Positions 1 to 8,873 of a DNA stretch of 64,000 nucleotides are shown here, piece after piece. The notes beneath the pieces are model-generated. The model searched no databases and was not told the DNA's origin. It saw only the letters and a list, made by a program, of their open reading frames with translations. The translations under genes and the position numbers were made by a program. Each line of letters starts with the position of its first letter. The first letter of the stretch is position 1. The stretch is from Spirochaetaceae bacterium (GTDB lineage: Bacteria > Spirochaetota > Spirochaetia > SZUA-6 > DRHE01), in the NCBI GenBank assembly GCA_020353535.1, contig CP070696.1, forward strand, positions 3,102,554-3,166,553, in the 5' to 3' direction.

Positions 1-554
<554 letters not shown>

Positions 555-561
555 CTATTGC

Positions 562-573
562 TGAAAGCTTTCA
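562..573. repeat. Perfect 12-bp palindrome in gdhA leader
   Basis: TGAAAGCTTTCA is a perfect palindrome lying between the putative gdhA promoter and its start codon. It could be a repressor operator or a weak hairpin; nothing in the sequence identifies a binding protein. Confidence 0.4.
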
Positions 574-600
574 AGTAGGCCGATGTCTCTCCGTTTTTCA

Positions 601-629
601 ATTCTAAATCAAAATTTCATTTTAAACAA
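601..629 (-). promoter_or_regulatory. Likely sigma70-type promoter of gdhA
   Basis: Read on the minus strand, TTGTTT (624-629) and TAGAAT (601-606) are separated by 17 bp in an AT-rich stretch 60-90 bp upstream of the gdhA start. A perfect 12-bp palindrome lies between it and the gene. Confidence 0.5.
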
Positions 630-720
630 TACACCGCCGTGAAGAATTGCAAAGATCGAGGCAGTTTGATTCCAAATGGTGAGAAATGAGGGGAGACGTT
701 TTATAACGCGGAGCCGAGAA

Positions 721-1473
721 TCAGCGATCCACGGCGACGATCCGCTCCGCGATCGAGCGAACGTTGCTGCCTAGATTCTCGGGGAGGGATGCACCCCGGG
801 CCACCCGGGTCAGGATTTCGTCTATGCCTTCCACGAAGGGTATCGAACCCAGGAGGGGGGTGGCATATTTGTCGGCCAGCCTGCCCGCCTGGGAAGCGCT
901 AGCGGAGCGCGCCATATTCTCGATCACTCCGACCAGGGGTACGTTCAGTTCGCTGAGCATAGCCAGCAGCCGCTCCACCACGTGCTGCACCAGGCGGGAC
1001 GGTGTGGTCACAACCAGAAACTCGGGATTGCGCAGATAGCGCAGCACATCGAAGATCTCATCTCCGATGCCCGGCGGCATATCTATCAGCAGAAAATCCA
1101 AGGGGTTCCAAATCGTAATGGCCAGCAGCTCCAGCATGGCCTGGCTGACCTCCGTGCCCCGCAGCGGTACCGCGTGCTCCCGGCTGAATGCGGCGAAGCT
1201 CATAAAATCCAAAGAGGTGTCCCCCGCTCGCAGCGGCTTGATGCCCGATTGTTCTTCGGGGAAGTCCAGGCGGACATCGAGAAGCAGATGGGCTGATGCG
1301 CCCTGGAAGTCCAGATCCAGAAGGCCGGTTCGATAGCCGTCCTGACCCAGGGCAAGGCTGATCAGGGCGGCACATACGCTCTTGCCTACGCCCCCCTTGG
1401 CACTGGATACGGCGATGATGCGCTTCACCGGCTCCAGGCGCCTGCCGATCACATCTAGACGGGGATCAATCAC
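721..1473 (-). CDS. MinD/Mrp-type P-loop ATPase paired with HypA (candidate MinD-type HypB)
   Basis: A 250-residue cytoplasmic ATPase with the deviant Walker A motif SSAKGGVGKS near residue 25, the switch region LLDLDFQGAS, and Walker B-like LLIDMPPGIGDE near residue 130. It lacks the C-terminal CxxC that Mrp/NBP35 iron-sulfur carriers use, so a cluster-scaffold role is less likely. It lies 2 bp after hypA in the same operon. Established knowledge: in Thermococcus the HypA partner HypB is an Mrp/MinD-family ATPase that enhances nickel loading, unlike the usual bacterial GTPase HypB. By context this may be a nickel-insertion ATPase. A generic Mrp-like role remains possible. Confidence 0.75.
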   Translation of the reverse strand: MIDPRLDVIGRRLEPVKRIIAVSSAKGGVGKSVCAALISLALGQDGYRTGLLDLDFQGASAHLLLDVRLDFPEEQSGIKPLRAGDTSLDFMSFAAFSREHAVPLRGTEVSQAMLELLAITIWNPLDFLLIDMPPGIGDEIFDVLRYLRNPEFLVVTTPSRLVQHVVERLLAMLSELNVPLVGVIENMARSASASQAGRLADKYATPLLGSIPFVEGIDEILTRVARGASLPENLGSNVRSIAERIVAVDR

Positions 1474-1475
1474 CT

Positions 1476-1892
1476 CTAGCCTTGACGGTTATCTTCGAGG
1501 TCTATGGATTGGATGCTCACTCCCCTGCCCCGTTCCAGGGTAAAATCGGGGCTGCCGCAGGAAGGACAGCGCATGTACACATGAGCGGCCTCGGGTAGGA
1601 AATGAATTGCCTCCCGTTCCTCCTCCCCCAGGCCGGTATGCTGCTCCAGGAGCCATTCCCTTGTGCACGCGTTGCAGCGGAAGGAAGCTTTCTCGATTTC
1701 AAAGTGAAATACGTCGGAGTCGAACGGCCGCTCACTGAGAAGGTTCTGTAAACCTACGGAGAACACCTCCAATTCGATGTGCTGCAGTTCTCCGATGAGC
1801 ACCTTCACGGACAAGACCTTCCTGCGACCGTTCTCCTGGTAGAGGCGATCGACCGTTGAAACCACGGCCTCTGCCAAAGCCCACTCGTGCAT
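1476..1892 (-). CDS. hypA: HypA-type nickel metallochaperone
   Basis: HypA delivers nickel to hydrogenase (or urease) maturation. The 138-residue protein starts MHEW, giving the nickel-binding His2, and has a zinc domain with CNAC near residue 73 and CPSCGS near residue 110. The spacing between the two CxxC pairs is longer than in E. coli HypA (an insert rich in Glu and Leu, residues about 80-100), as in thermophile-type HypA proteins. It abuts the upstream membrane-wHTH gene (stop at 1893-1895) and is 2 bp from the MinD-type ATPase. No hydrogenase structural gene is in the window, so the client enzyme is unknown. Confidence 0.85.
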   Translation of the reverse strand: MHEWALAEAVVSTVDRLYQENGRRKVLSVKVLIGELQHIELEVFSVGLQNLLSERPFDSDVFHFEIEKASFRCNACTREWLLEQHTGLGEEEREAIHFLPEAAHVYMRCPSCGSPDFTLERGRGVSIQSIDLEDNRQG

Positions 1893-2288
1893 CTATTCTT
1901 TCTCGAACCGGGAGATGATTTCCGGAAATTCGTAAACGACAAGCCCGCTGTCCTCAACCTCCATGCGGACGTGGGTACCGTCTACCATGCTGTTGATCAT
2001 CTCTTCAGCCTCTCTTATGCCCAAATCCGTTTCCAGGACGATATCGGAGACGGTCAATCTGCCTTTATGTTTGTAGGCAGCCCGGAAGATCCGACCTTCG
2101 ATACTACGGGACTTCGTAGATGGCGAGGAAGCGAAACCGGTCCTGTCATAGATCTGCCAGCGATCACGGCTGTTGAGCCGGCTCTGGTTGTTGAACAAAT
2201 CGTTGAAGAAACGCATGCCGAAGCGGAAGATTAGAAATATGAACAATGCGGGAAACAATATCCCGAAGGGGAACCAAAAAAACATCAA
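1893..2288 (-). CDS. Small membrane protein with winged-helix-like domain
   Basis: The 131 residues start with one strongly hydrophobic segment (about residues 2-24, FWFPFGILFPALFIFLIF), then a polar linker, then residues 60-125 that read like a winged helix (IEGRIFRAAYKHKGRLTVSDIV, then a second helix and DGTHVRMEVEDSG). Its start codon overlaps the ArsR stop by 4 bp (2285-2288) and its stop abuts hypA, so it is translationally coupled within the arsR-hypA-ATPase operon. A membrane-anchored regulator or adaptor is an inference; no named family was recognised. Confidence 0.75.
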   Translation of the reverse strand: MMFFWFPFGILFPALFIFLIFRFGMRFFNDLFNNQSRLNSRDRWQIYDRTGFASSPSTKSRSIEGRIFRAAYKHKGRLTVSDIVLETDLGIREAEEMINSMVDGTHVRMEVEDSGLVVYEFPEIISRFEKE

Positions 2289-2605
2289 GGGCGATCCTTG
2301 TACTGAATACTCCTGATCTTTTGCTTGACCTCGTCAACGGAATCGACCATCGCGGAAACGATGGTCCGCACAAACGGGTCGCATATTCGATACACTCGCT
2401 TGTTTCCCTGCACCTCGGATTTTACGATTCCTCGGCGCTTCAAAACGGCCAGATGCTGGGATACCACCGGTTGAGACTGGTCCAAACAGTTCCAGAGCTC
2501 CGACACGCAGGTTTCCTCGCCCATTTGAATGGCACAGAGAATCTTCAAGCGCAGCGGGTGTCCGCAAGCCTTCATTATTGCTGCCAATTCATCGATCTTT
2601 GCCAT
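2285..2605 (-). CDS. ArsR/SmtB-family winged-helix regulator
   Basis: A 106-residue repressor of the ArsR/SmtB type: GHPLRLKILCAI, then the recognition helix region SQPVVSQHLAVLKRRGIV and the wing SEVQGNKRVYRI. Cysteines in TCVSELWNC occupy the helix that holds metal thiols in arsenic and cadmium sensors, although the canonical ELCVCDL box is not exact. As first gene of the operon with hypA and the MinD-type ATPase it is probably autoregulatory and may sense a metal such as nickel. The ATG at 2603-2605 has no strong Shine-Dalgarno. Confidence 0.85.
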   Translation of the reverse strand: MAKIDELAAIMKACGHPLRLKILCAIQMGEETCVSELWNCLDQSQPVVSQHLAVLKRRGIVKSEVQGNKRVYRICDPFVRTIVSAMVDSVDEVKQKIRSIQYKDRP

Positions 2606-2650
2606 ATTGCTGTATTACGATGAGGACATCGCAATCTTCCTTTCTAATAT

Positions 2651-2661
2651 AATCAAAGATT
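2651..2661. promoter_or_regulatory. Possible ArsR operator
   Basis: An inverted repeat AATC-AAA-GATT sits in an AT-rich stretch (2641-2692) about 46 bp upstream of the arsR start, followed by the palindrome ATTGCAAT. Position and symmetry fit an autoregulatory operator; no footprint-level consensus can be matched. Confidence 0.35.
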
Positions 2662-2765
2662 GCAATATAGAATAACTCGTTTATAACAAATCTGCAAGCA
2701 CACCCTCGTTGCTCCACCCGGGTTGTTGATTGGGTTATTCATTTCCACTATATTTCCTGGAAAAG

Positions 2766-3953
2766 ATGAAAGTCATGAGTTCGATCTACCTCGACTGGGC
2801 AGCCACCGCTCCTCCGGATCCGGAAATCCAAGAACAGATGCAGAAGATCGCCCGGACCATCTACGCCAATCCCGCGGCCATACACAGATTGGGACGCGAA
2901 GGAGAAAAATTTCTCAGCCACTGCCGGCAGCGGATGGCGGATCTGCTGGGCTGCGGCTCGGAGGAACTGGTATTCACCTCCGGCGCCACGGAATCGAACA
3001 ATATGGTCCTGTTTTCCCTCCTACACAAAAAGCGGGACCGACGTGTCCTCATCAGTGGAATCGAGCATTCTTCAGTCTATCAACCGGCCCAGACACTGAA
3101 GCAACTCGGATTCGAGGTTGTCCTGGTGCCGGCGGATCGAAGCGGCAGGATCGATCCGAACCGCATCTTCTCTGCCCTCGATGAAAGCACCGTTCTGGTT
3201 GCGGTAATGCTTGTAAACAACGAAACCGGCAGGATTCAGCCCGTCAGGGAAATTTCAGAAGCGGTACAGGATTTCCAAAAACGGAGCGGAAAAAAGGTCC
3301 TGCTGCACACGGATGCGGTCCAGGCTTTCGGTAAGATTCCCTTCCAGCCTTCGCAGCTCGGCGTGGACAGCGCGGCTTTGAGCGCTCACAAGCTCGCCGG
3401 ACCAAGGGGCGTGGGCGCCCTTTTCGTACGAAGCGGACGGATCCAACGGTTCCTCTATAGCGGCGGCGGGCAGGAGTTCGATCTGCGACCCGGAACGGAG
3501 AATCTGCCCGGCATCGCCGGCTTCGTTTTGGCTGCCGAGAAAGCGATCGGCGGGCTGGAGGAAAACCACCGGCGGGCCGTGGCGGCTATGAGCTCCCTGC
3601 TCGAGGAGCTCGCCGGGATGCCCGAAGTGGTATTGGTACCAGGCGGAGGTGCCTCGGATCGGGCGGTGGATTTCTCTCCGTACATCCTCAATCTCTCGAT
3701 TCCCCCACTTCCGGGGGAGGTGTTGGTACGTGTGCTGGAGGAGGAGGGATTCATCGTCTCTACCGGTGCGGCCTGTTCCTCCAAGAAGAAAGATCGGTTC
3801 CGGGTATTGGAGAATATGGGGATCCCCGGGCAAATTGCTTCCTCTGCCCTACGGGTGTCAACCGGACCAAAGGTGGAACCTGCAGAACTTGAAGCATTCG
3901 CCGCGGCGTTGAAGCGCAGGGTCCCGGAGCTTATGAAGAATATCACAGATTGA
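2766..3953 (+). CDS. Cysteine desulfurase (NifS/IscS-like, class V aminotransferase)
   Basis: PLP enzyme that removes sulfur from cysteine as a persulfide. Visible marks are IYLDWAATAPPDP at the N-terminus, the NNETG motif, HTDAVQAFG, the PLP lysine in SAHKLAGPRG (about residue 208) and the sulfur-accepting cysteine in STGAACSS (about residue 336). The gene overlaps or abuts thiI at 3950-3958, so the pair is coupled. Established knowledge: in Bacillus subtilis a dedicated desulfurase (NifZ) feeds ThiI for tRNA 4-thiouridine. ATG at 2766 is used; an ATG at 2775 and an upstream in-frame ATG at 2730 are alternatives. A general Fe-S cluster role is not excluded. Confidence 0.93.
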   Translation: MKVMSSIYLDWAATAPPDPEIQEQMQKIARTIYANPAAIHRLGREGEKFLSHCRQRMADLLGCGSEELVFTSGATESNNMVLFSLLHKKRDRRVLISGIEHSSVYQPAQTLKQLGFEVVLVPADRSGRIDPNRIFSALDESTVLVAVMLVNNETGRIQPVREISEAVQDFQKRSGKKVLLHTDAVQAFGKIPFQPSQLGVDSAALSAHKLAGPRGVGALFVRSGRIQRFLYSGGGQEFDLRPGTENLPGIAGFVLAAEKAIGGLEENHRRAVAAMSSLLEELAGMPEVVLVPGGGASDRAVDFSPYILNLSIPPLPGEVLVRVLEEEGFIVSTGAACSSKKKDRFRVLENMGIPGQIASSALRVSTGPKVEPAELEAFAAALKRRVPELMKNITD

Positions 3954-3955
3954 GC

Positions 3956-5140
3956 ATGGAACTCCTGTACCTGATCAAATACGGCGAGCTATCCCTGAAG
4001 GGAAAAAACCGAAAAGATTTCGAAGCGCGGCTCCGCGAGGACATCCGCACCAGGCTGGCAGATCTGTCGATCCGGCTGCGCCAGGAATGGGGGCGGATGT
4101 ATCTCCATCCTCCCGGCGGAGATCCGGCTGCGCAGAGCTTGGGGAAGATCGAATCCACTCTAGCCCGAACCTTCGGGATCATCGGTTTTGCCAGGAGCTA
4201 TGCCGTAGCCCAGTCCATGGACCAAATCGAGGAAGCAGCCCTGATCCTGGCTGAAGAACTGATTGCCAGTCGGGGCATACGATTCAAGATAGAGGCTCGT
4301 CGATCCGACAAGAGCTTTTCCTTAAGCTCCTACCAGATCTGCTGCCACCTCGGCGACAGCCTGAGCAGACACTTTCCGGAGTTGAAGGTAGACCTCAATC
4401 GACCGGACTGGACGATCCAGGTCGAAGTCCGCCGCCGGGTCTATATATACGGTCCGCAGAGCAGGGCCCCGGGGGGATTGCCGTTGGGAGCAAGCGGCCG
4501 GGGCTTGCTCCTGCTGTCCGGAGGCATCGACTCCCCCGTGGCCGGCTATCTGATGGGCAAGAGGGGATTGGCCATGGATGCTGTATACTACCACACGCCC
4601 CCCTATACCTCTGAGCAAGCCCGAGAAAAGGTCCAGCAACTGGCGGGGATTCTCGCGGAGTACGTCACCGGGCTGCACCTGTGGATCGTACCGTTTACGG
4701 AGATTCAGCTGAAGATCAACAATCTGGCCCGCAAGGAGGCCACCACATTGCTGGTTCGGGCGGCGATGATGGCGATTGCCGATCGACTGGCCCGCAGGCA
4801 TGGCCACGATTGCCTGGTCACCGGGGAGAGCCTCGGACAGGTAGCCAGTCAAACCGTGCAGAGTCTGCACTTCACCGGCAGCTACACGGGGCTACCCCTG
4901 TTCCGGCCCTTGATTGGAATGGACAAGGCGGAGATCATCCGGGCGGCTCAGGAGATCGGGACCTACGAGACTTCGATTCTTCCCTACCAGGACTGCTGCA
5001 CCCTCTTCGCTCCGCAGCACCCCGAGGTTCGCCCGCGCATCGACAGAATGGTCAGCGTGTTCCGCTCCCTTGCGCTGGAAAAGCTAATTTCAAAAGCCGT
5101 GGATGAGAGTGAGCTTTCAATCGCCGGAAGAGCTCTTTGA
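3956..5140 (+). CDS. thiI: tRNA 4-thiouridine synthase ThiI without rhodanese domain
   Basis: Adenylates U8 of tRNA and replaces the oxygen with sulfur. The protein starts MELLYLIKYGELSLKGKNR, has a THUMP region to about residue 165 and the PP-loop ATPase motif LLLSGGIDSPVAG near residue 187; GESLGQVASQT follows. At about 394 residues it ends after the catalytic core and lacks the C-terminal rhodanese domain of E. coli ThiI, the short form that takes sulfur directly from its partner desulfurase encoded just upstream. A TTG at 3950 overlapping the upstream stop is an alternative start. The 3' end overlaps the convergent zinc-ribbon gene by 24 bp. Confidence 0.93.
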   Translation: MELLYLIKYGELSLKGKNRKDFEARLREDIRTRLADLSIRLRQEWGRMYLHPPGGDPAAQSLGKIESTLARTFGIIGFARSYAVAQSMDQIEEAALILAEELIASRGIRFKIEARRSDKSFSLSSYQICCHLGDSLSRHFPELKVDLNRPDWTIQVEVRRRVYIYGPQSRAPGGLPLGASGRGLLLLSGGIDSPVAGYLMGKRGLAMDAVYYHTPPYTSEQAREKVQQLAGILAEYVTGLHLWIVPFTEIQLKINNLARKEATTLLVRAAMMAIADRLARRHGHDCLVTGESLGQVASQTVQSLHFTGSYTGLPLFRPLIGMDKAEIIRAAQEIGTYETSILPYQDCCTLFAPQHPEVRPRIDRMVSVFRSLALEKLISKAVDESELSIAGRAL

Positions 5141-5398
5141 ATCGCTGCTGGTGGTTTTGCTCTCGCTTTTGCTTTCTTTTGATTTGGAGGAGCCGTTGCC
5201 GCCGGTGACTGCGGAGGAGCGTTTGTAATCCGTGGTGTAGAAACCGCTTCCCTTAAAGATGATACCCATACCGCCACCAAACAGACGACGAACGCGTTTC
5301 CCGCACTTGGGACAGACCTCGATCGGATCGTCGGTGATGCTTTGAAACTCTTCGAAACGATGTTTGCAGGACCTGCACTCGTACTCGTATGTGGGCAT
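5117..5398 (-). CDS. FmdB-family zinc-ribbon protein
   Basis: A 93-residue protein beginning MPTYEYECRSCKHRFE, the hallmark of the FmdB/CxxC_CXXC_SSSS family, with a second pair CPKCGKRV and then FGGGMGIIFKGSGFYTTDY. The last 35 residues are a Ser/Lys/Glu-rich, probably disordered tail. The ATG at 5396-5398 follows AGGAGAA. It is the last gene after the aldehyde oxidoreductase on the same strand and overlaps the end of convergent thiI. Function of the family is unsettled; a small regulatory or metal-handling protein is usual. Confidence 0.85.
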   Translation of the reverse strand: MPTYEYECRSCKHRFEEFQSITDDPIEVCPKCGKRVRRLFGGGMGIIFKGSGFYTTDYKRSSAVTGGNGSSKSKESKSESKTTSSDSKSSSGD

Positions 5399-5535
5399 CT
5401 GCTTCTCCTGAGCTATCCGTTTTTTCAGGCGAGAATTTACTACAAATCCATCGCGTCGACAACCCGCTCGTTGGCGGGACAATAGGTCCGCCAGAGACCA
5501 GGCGAGTTTGCTGAGACCGTGAACAAATGGCCTCT

Positions 5536-7371
5536 TTAACGAGTGTCAGTGGCAATATCTTCCATACCCAAACTTGTCAATCTTTCCAGAGACGGTTTTC
5601 CGCTCACTGCATCCCAATCCCGCAGAGTATAGTATTCGCCCAACATCGATTCCATGTCCGGCACTCGCCCCTTTGCCGCTCCATCGGACAGCGGCCGCAG
5701 TAGAATATCGGGGAGACGGTCTTCTCCGGCGGACGATCCCAGACGGCAGCTCAGAACGCGCTGCAACTGGAAGATCCGTTCGCCTGTGAGCAGCACATCA
5801 TCGGCATTCAAATGAAAACCTGAAGCCGCCTCGGTCATATCCAGCACTTCCTGTAGAGGTATGATGGCGAAGTGACACAATCCAAGGGAATCGGTAAAGG
5901 CCCGCCAGTTCTGGGCGGTAACAACCGGTTGGGCTTTGTCGCTGCCGAACTGATCGCCAGGAACAAGCTCCAGGTCAGGATTGCCCATACCGATTTCAAC
6001 TGTGTGGTAATCGCCCCTGTTGTGGCAGGCTCCGCGCGGGGAGGTAGCGTAGATCAATCCCATGGCGGTAAAGGCGCGGGGATCGTGCATCGGCACCTCC
6101 AGTCCCTTCACGTGTGCCGCATCCCCGCTGCGGTCATAGCGCTCTCCCATAGCCCGAACGCCTTCGGCCAGGATTGCCCCGAAACCCTGTTTTCTCCCTA
6201 TTTGATGCAGCAGGGCTATAGCTGCCTCGGCATCGCCCCAGTGCAGCGCCAAGCCCCCCGTATCAGCGGCTGTAATCACTCGCTGGTCGTAGAGATAATA
6301 GGCAAAGGATACGCTGACGCCGGCACTGATGGTATCCAGCCCGTACAAATTGCAAAGTCGATTCAGATAGCTCACCGCAGCCAGATCATCGACCAGCAGC
6401 ATGGAACCCCAGGCAGCAACCGCCTCATACTCCGGTCCCTCACCCTCGGGCAATGCGTGGCTGCCCTCCCGCACACTGACGACTCGCTTGCAGCGAATGG
6501 GGCACCCAAAGCAGCCCTTCGATCCGGTGAGAATTGTCTCCGCCATGGTCACGCCGCTGAGTACTGTGGCTTGGGGGAAATCGCCCTGCGTGTAGTATCT
6601 GCTGGGAAGGCTGCCGAAAGCGATGCCCGAATCGACATTGGAAGCTGTGCCGAAGTCCCGAAAAACCTGGCTGATCAGGGCGTCGCGCAGGCCCTTCAGG
6701 GATTGACGGGAAGCGCTTCGGAACTTCGTGGCGTTGGCAAGGGGCCACCTGCTGCCGCCGTGAACAGCGATTGCTTTGAGATTCTTTGAGCCCATCACCG
6801 CGCCCATTCCGGTACGTCCGGCAGCAGCCCTCTCATGAGAGATAATGGCGCCGTAGGGAACGAGTCGCTCACCGGCTTGGCCGATGCAAATCGATCGGGT
6901 CGGCTTTCCCGGACATTCGCTCTCCAGGATTTTCCTGGTGGAATGGGTGTCCTTTCCCCACAGGTGATCTGCCGCACGTATCTCCAATTGGTCAGTGCCG
7001 ATGTACAGATAGACCGGCGAAGCCGAGCGGCCTTTCACGATAAGGCCGTCATAGCCGGCAAGGCGTAGCTCTGCTCCGAAAAAACCCCCACAGTTAGACT
7101 CTCCGTATATGCCGGTCAGTGGGGATCGGGCAGCCACCACCCAGCGGGCCGCTGCCGGAGCTCCACTGCCGGTCAGCAGGCCGTTCATAAACACCAGGGG
7201 ATTATCCGGACCCAGGGGAATGGTCGAGCGGTCAATCAGATCGTAGAGATAGCGGCAGGCAAGACCCGAGCCGCCAAGATACTGCCGGGCATAAGGTTCA
7301 TTGAGCGGCTGGGATGCTATTTCCCCGGTTGACAGATCGACCGTCAGCACCTCGCCCGTGTAGCCGTTCAC
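5536..7371 (-). CDS. Aldehyde:ferredoxin oxidoreductase (tungstopterin family)
   Basis: Oxidises aldehydes to acids with ferredoxin, using a tungsten (or molybdenum) bis-pterin and one 4Fe-4S cluster. The 611-residue length is normal for the family. N-terminal GEVLTVDLSTGEI, YLGGSGLACRYLYD and ESNCGGFFGAELR are typical, and the cluster ligands are CFGCPIRC (about residues 287-294) plus a fourth cysteine in SLGLC (about 498). It follows an iron alcohol dehydrogenase by 30 bp, so the two probably act on the same aldehyde. No tungstate transporter or pterin gene is in the window. Substrate is not predictable from this sequence. Confidence 0.92.
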   Translation of the reverse strand: MNGYTGEVLTVDLSTGEIASQPLNEPYARQYLGGSGLACRYLYDLIDRSTIPLGPDNPLVFMNGLLTGSGAPAAARWVVAARSPLTGIYGESNCGGFFGAELRLAGYDGLIVKGRSASPVYLYIGTDQLEIRAADHLWGKDTHSTRKILESECPGKPTRSICIGQAGERLVPYGAIISHERAAAGRTGMGAVMGSKNLKAIAVHGGSRWPLANATKFRSASRQSLKGLRDALISQVFRDFGTASNVDSGIAFGSLPSRYYTQGDFPQATVLSGVTMAETILTGSKGCFGCPIRCKRVVSVREGSHALPEGEGPEYEAVAAWGSMLLVDDLAAVSYLNRLCNLYGLDTISAGVSVSFAYYLYDQRVITAADTGGLALHWGDAEAAIALLHQIGRKQGFGAILAEGVRAMGERYDRSGDAAHVKGLEVPMHDPRAFTAMGLIYATSPRGACHNRGDYHTVEIGMGNPDLELVPGDQFGSDKAQPVVTAQNWRAFTDSLGLCHFAIIPLQEVLDMTEAASGFHLNADDVLLTGERIFQLQRVLSCRLGSSAGEDRLPDILLRPLSDGAAKGRVPDMESMLGEYYTLRDWDAVSGKPSLERLTSLGMEDIATDTR

Positions 7372-7401
7372 TCCCTCGTCCTCAAAACAGCGGTTCGTAC
7401 A

Positions 7402-8565
7402 TCAGAAATCTACAGTTTCGCCTGCATAGGCGCAGCGGAACAGCTTCTGCAGTTCCGTACCGTCAGGCACTCGGGCCACGGTCACCGTGGTGACCTCATT
7501 TTCGGCCCGATCTACCAGTGCCGCCAGGGATTCCTCAAAAGTTGCGGGCTCTATACCCGCATCTTGTACCGACAGGGGTTGACCGACGCTCCCGGCCAGG
7601 GACCGTATCTGTGATATCAGCACTCTGATGATCTCCATACGGGATCCGTCAGAAATGCCGACGGAGCGACCGATATCCTCGTACCTCTCGGCCACCGCCT
7701 CGGCCAGATATTCCATCGTATAGGGAAGAAATAAGCCGACGGCGCGGCCATGGGGCACATGGAAAAGCGCCCCCAATGCGTGACCCATACTATGGGCAAG
7801 ACCGGCCATTGCGTTGCCAAAGGACATGCTGGCCAGCGTGGCCGCGTGCATCATGCCGGTTCGCGCTTCCCGGTCGGATCCGTCGGCGTACGCGCGGGAC
7901 AGGTACCGAAACACGAGCTTCACCGCACTCAATGCCGGTGCATCCGAAAAATCACTCCGCCAGTTGGACGTATATCCTTCGATAGAATGGACCAGCACAT
8001 CCATGCCGGTATCCCCGCTGATCTGAGCCGGTAGATTCATTACGAAGGAAATATCGAGGATGGCGATGTCCGGCATGGTCTCCCGTGAACCTAGGGCCAG
8101 TTTGCGATGCTCCTTCGCATCGGTAAGGACAATTCCCCAGGTCACTTCCGAACCGGTGCCGCTGGTGGTGGGTATGGCGATCAGCCGCGCTTTTTGACGC
8201 AGATTAAGAATCTCCGTAGGGCTAATCGCGTCGGGCCGGATATCAGAACGGGCATATAACACCCAGATTGCCTTGGCCGCATCCATCACCGAGCCGCCGC
8301 CCAGAGCGATGATCCAGTCCGGCCGGTAGTCGCGAGCCAGACGCGCACCCTCCTCCACGGTTTGCAGAGTTGGATCGGGTTCCACCCCAGAAAAGATCCG
8401 GTACGGCAGTCCGGCTTTTTCAAGCTGGCTGGTAACCTGCTCTACGTATCCGAGCCCGACGATGTTGCGGTCCGTGACGATGAGCGCTCGTTCACCCCGT
8501 ATCTCGCGGAGGTGCTCCAGAGCGTCCTCCCCGAATACGATCGTCGGACAGCTGAAAAACCACAA
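7402..8565 (-). CDS. Iron-containing alcohol dehydrogenase
   Basis: NAD(P)-dependent group III alcohol dehydrogenase interconverting alcohols and aldehydes or ketones. Visible are the nucleotide-binding GGGSVMDAAKAIW (about residues 93-105), TTSGTGSEVT (about 136-145), and the metal region HSMGHALGALFHVPHG with its histidines (about 255-275). The length of 387 is standard. It lies 10 bp after the DUF4242-like gene and 30 bp before the aldehyde oxidoreductase, in a five-gene minus-strand set. Pairing with that enzyme suggests alcohol to aldehyde to acid flow, or the reverse under reducing conditions. Confidence 0.93.
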   Translation of the reverse strand: MWFFSCPTIVFGEDALEHLREIRGERALIVTDRNIVGLGYVEQVTSQLEKAGLPYRIFSGVEPDPTLQTVEEGARLARDYRPDWIIALGGGSVMDAAKAIWVLYARSDIRPDAISPTEILNLRQKARLIAIPTTSGTGSEVTWGIVLTDAKEHRKLALGSRETMPDIAILDISFVMNLPAQISGDTGMDVLVHSIEGYTSNWRSDFSDAPALSAVKLVFRYLSRAYADGSDREARTGMMHAATLASMSFGNAMAGLAHSMGHALGALFHVPHGRAVGLFLPYTMEYLAEAVAERYEDIGRSVGISDGSRMEIIRVLISQIRSLAGSVGQPLSVQDAGIEPATFEESLAALVDRAENEVTTVTVARVPDGTELQKLFRCAYAGETVDF

Positions 8566-8575
8566 GGGCCAATTC

Positions 8576-8842
8576 CTACTTGTACCAATCCGGCTGGATC
8601 GGCTCTACTTCGTGTATCACCTCAACAGGCAGCATTGGTACGGCCGCCCCAAGGAACCTCTGCAGAGTCTGTTCATCCGCAGCTTCCCACTCGCAAACCA
8701 TGCGATACTCACTCGGTATGAACCAGCTGTTGAGCCACTGCAAACCCGCGGGAAGCGACCTCTGCACCTGACGAGCGGCCTCTACAATCTCTTCCTGCGA
8801 GATCACCTCAGATCCTGTGTGGAAAACAAGATAACGAGCCAT
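8576..8842 (-). CDS. Small DUF4242/SCO4226-like ferredoxin-fold protein
   Basis: An 88-residue protein starting MARYLVFHTG with the pattern LQWLNSWFIPSEYRMVCEWEA followed by a helix and VEVIHEV near the C-terminus. This strand-helix-strand layout resembles the DUF4242 family, one member of which (SCO4226) binds nickel, but the identification rests on pattern memory. It sits between SCP2-like and iron-dehydrogenase genes and is probably co-transcribed. The role in aldehyde metabolism, if any, is unknown. Confidence 0.65.
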   Translation of the reverse strand: MARYLVFHTGSEVISQEEIVEAARQVQRSLPAGLQWLNSWFIPSEYRMVCEWEAADEQTLQRFLGAAVPMLPVEVIHEVEPIQPDWYK

Positions 8843-8873
8843 GCCTCCCCCCTTTTATTTATTCCCTCCAGCT

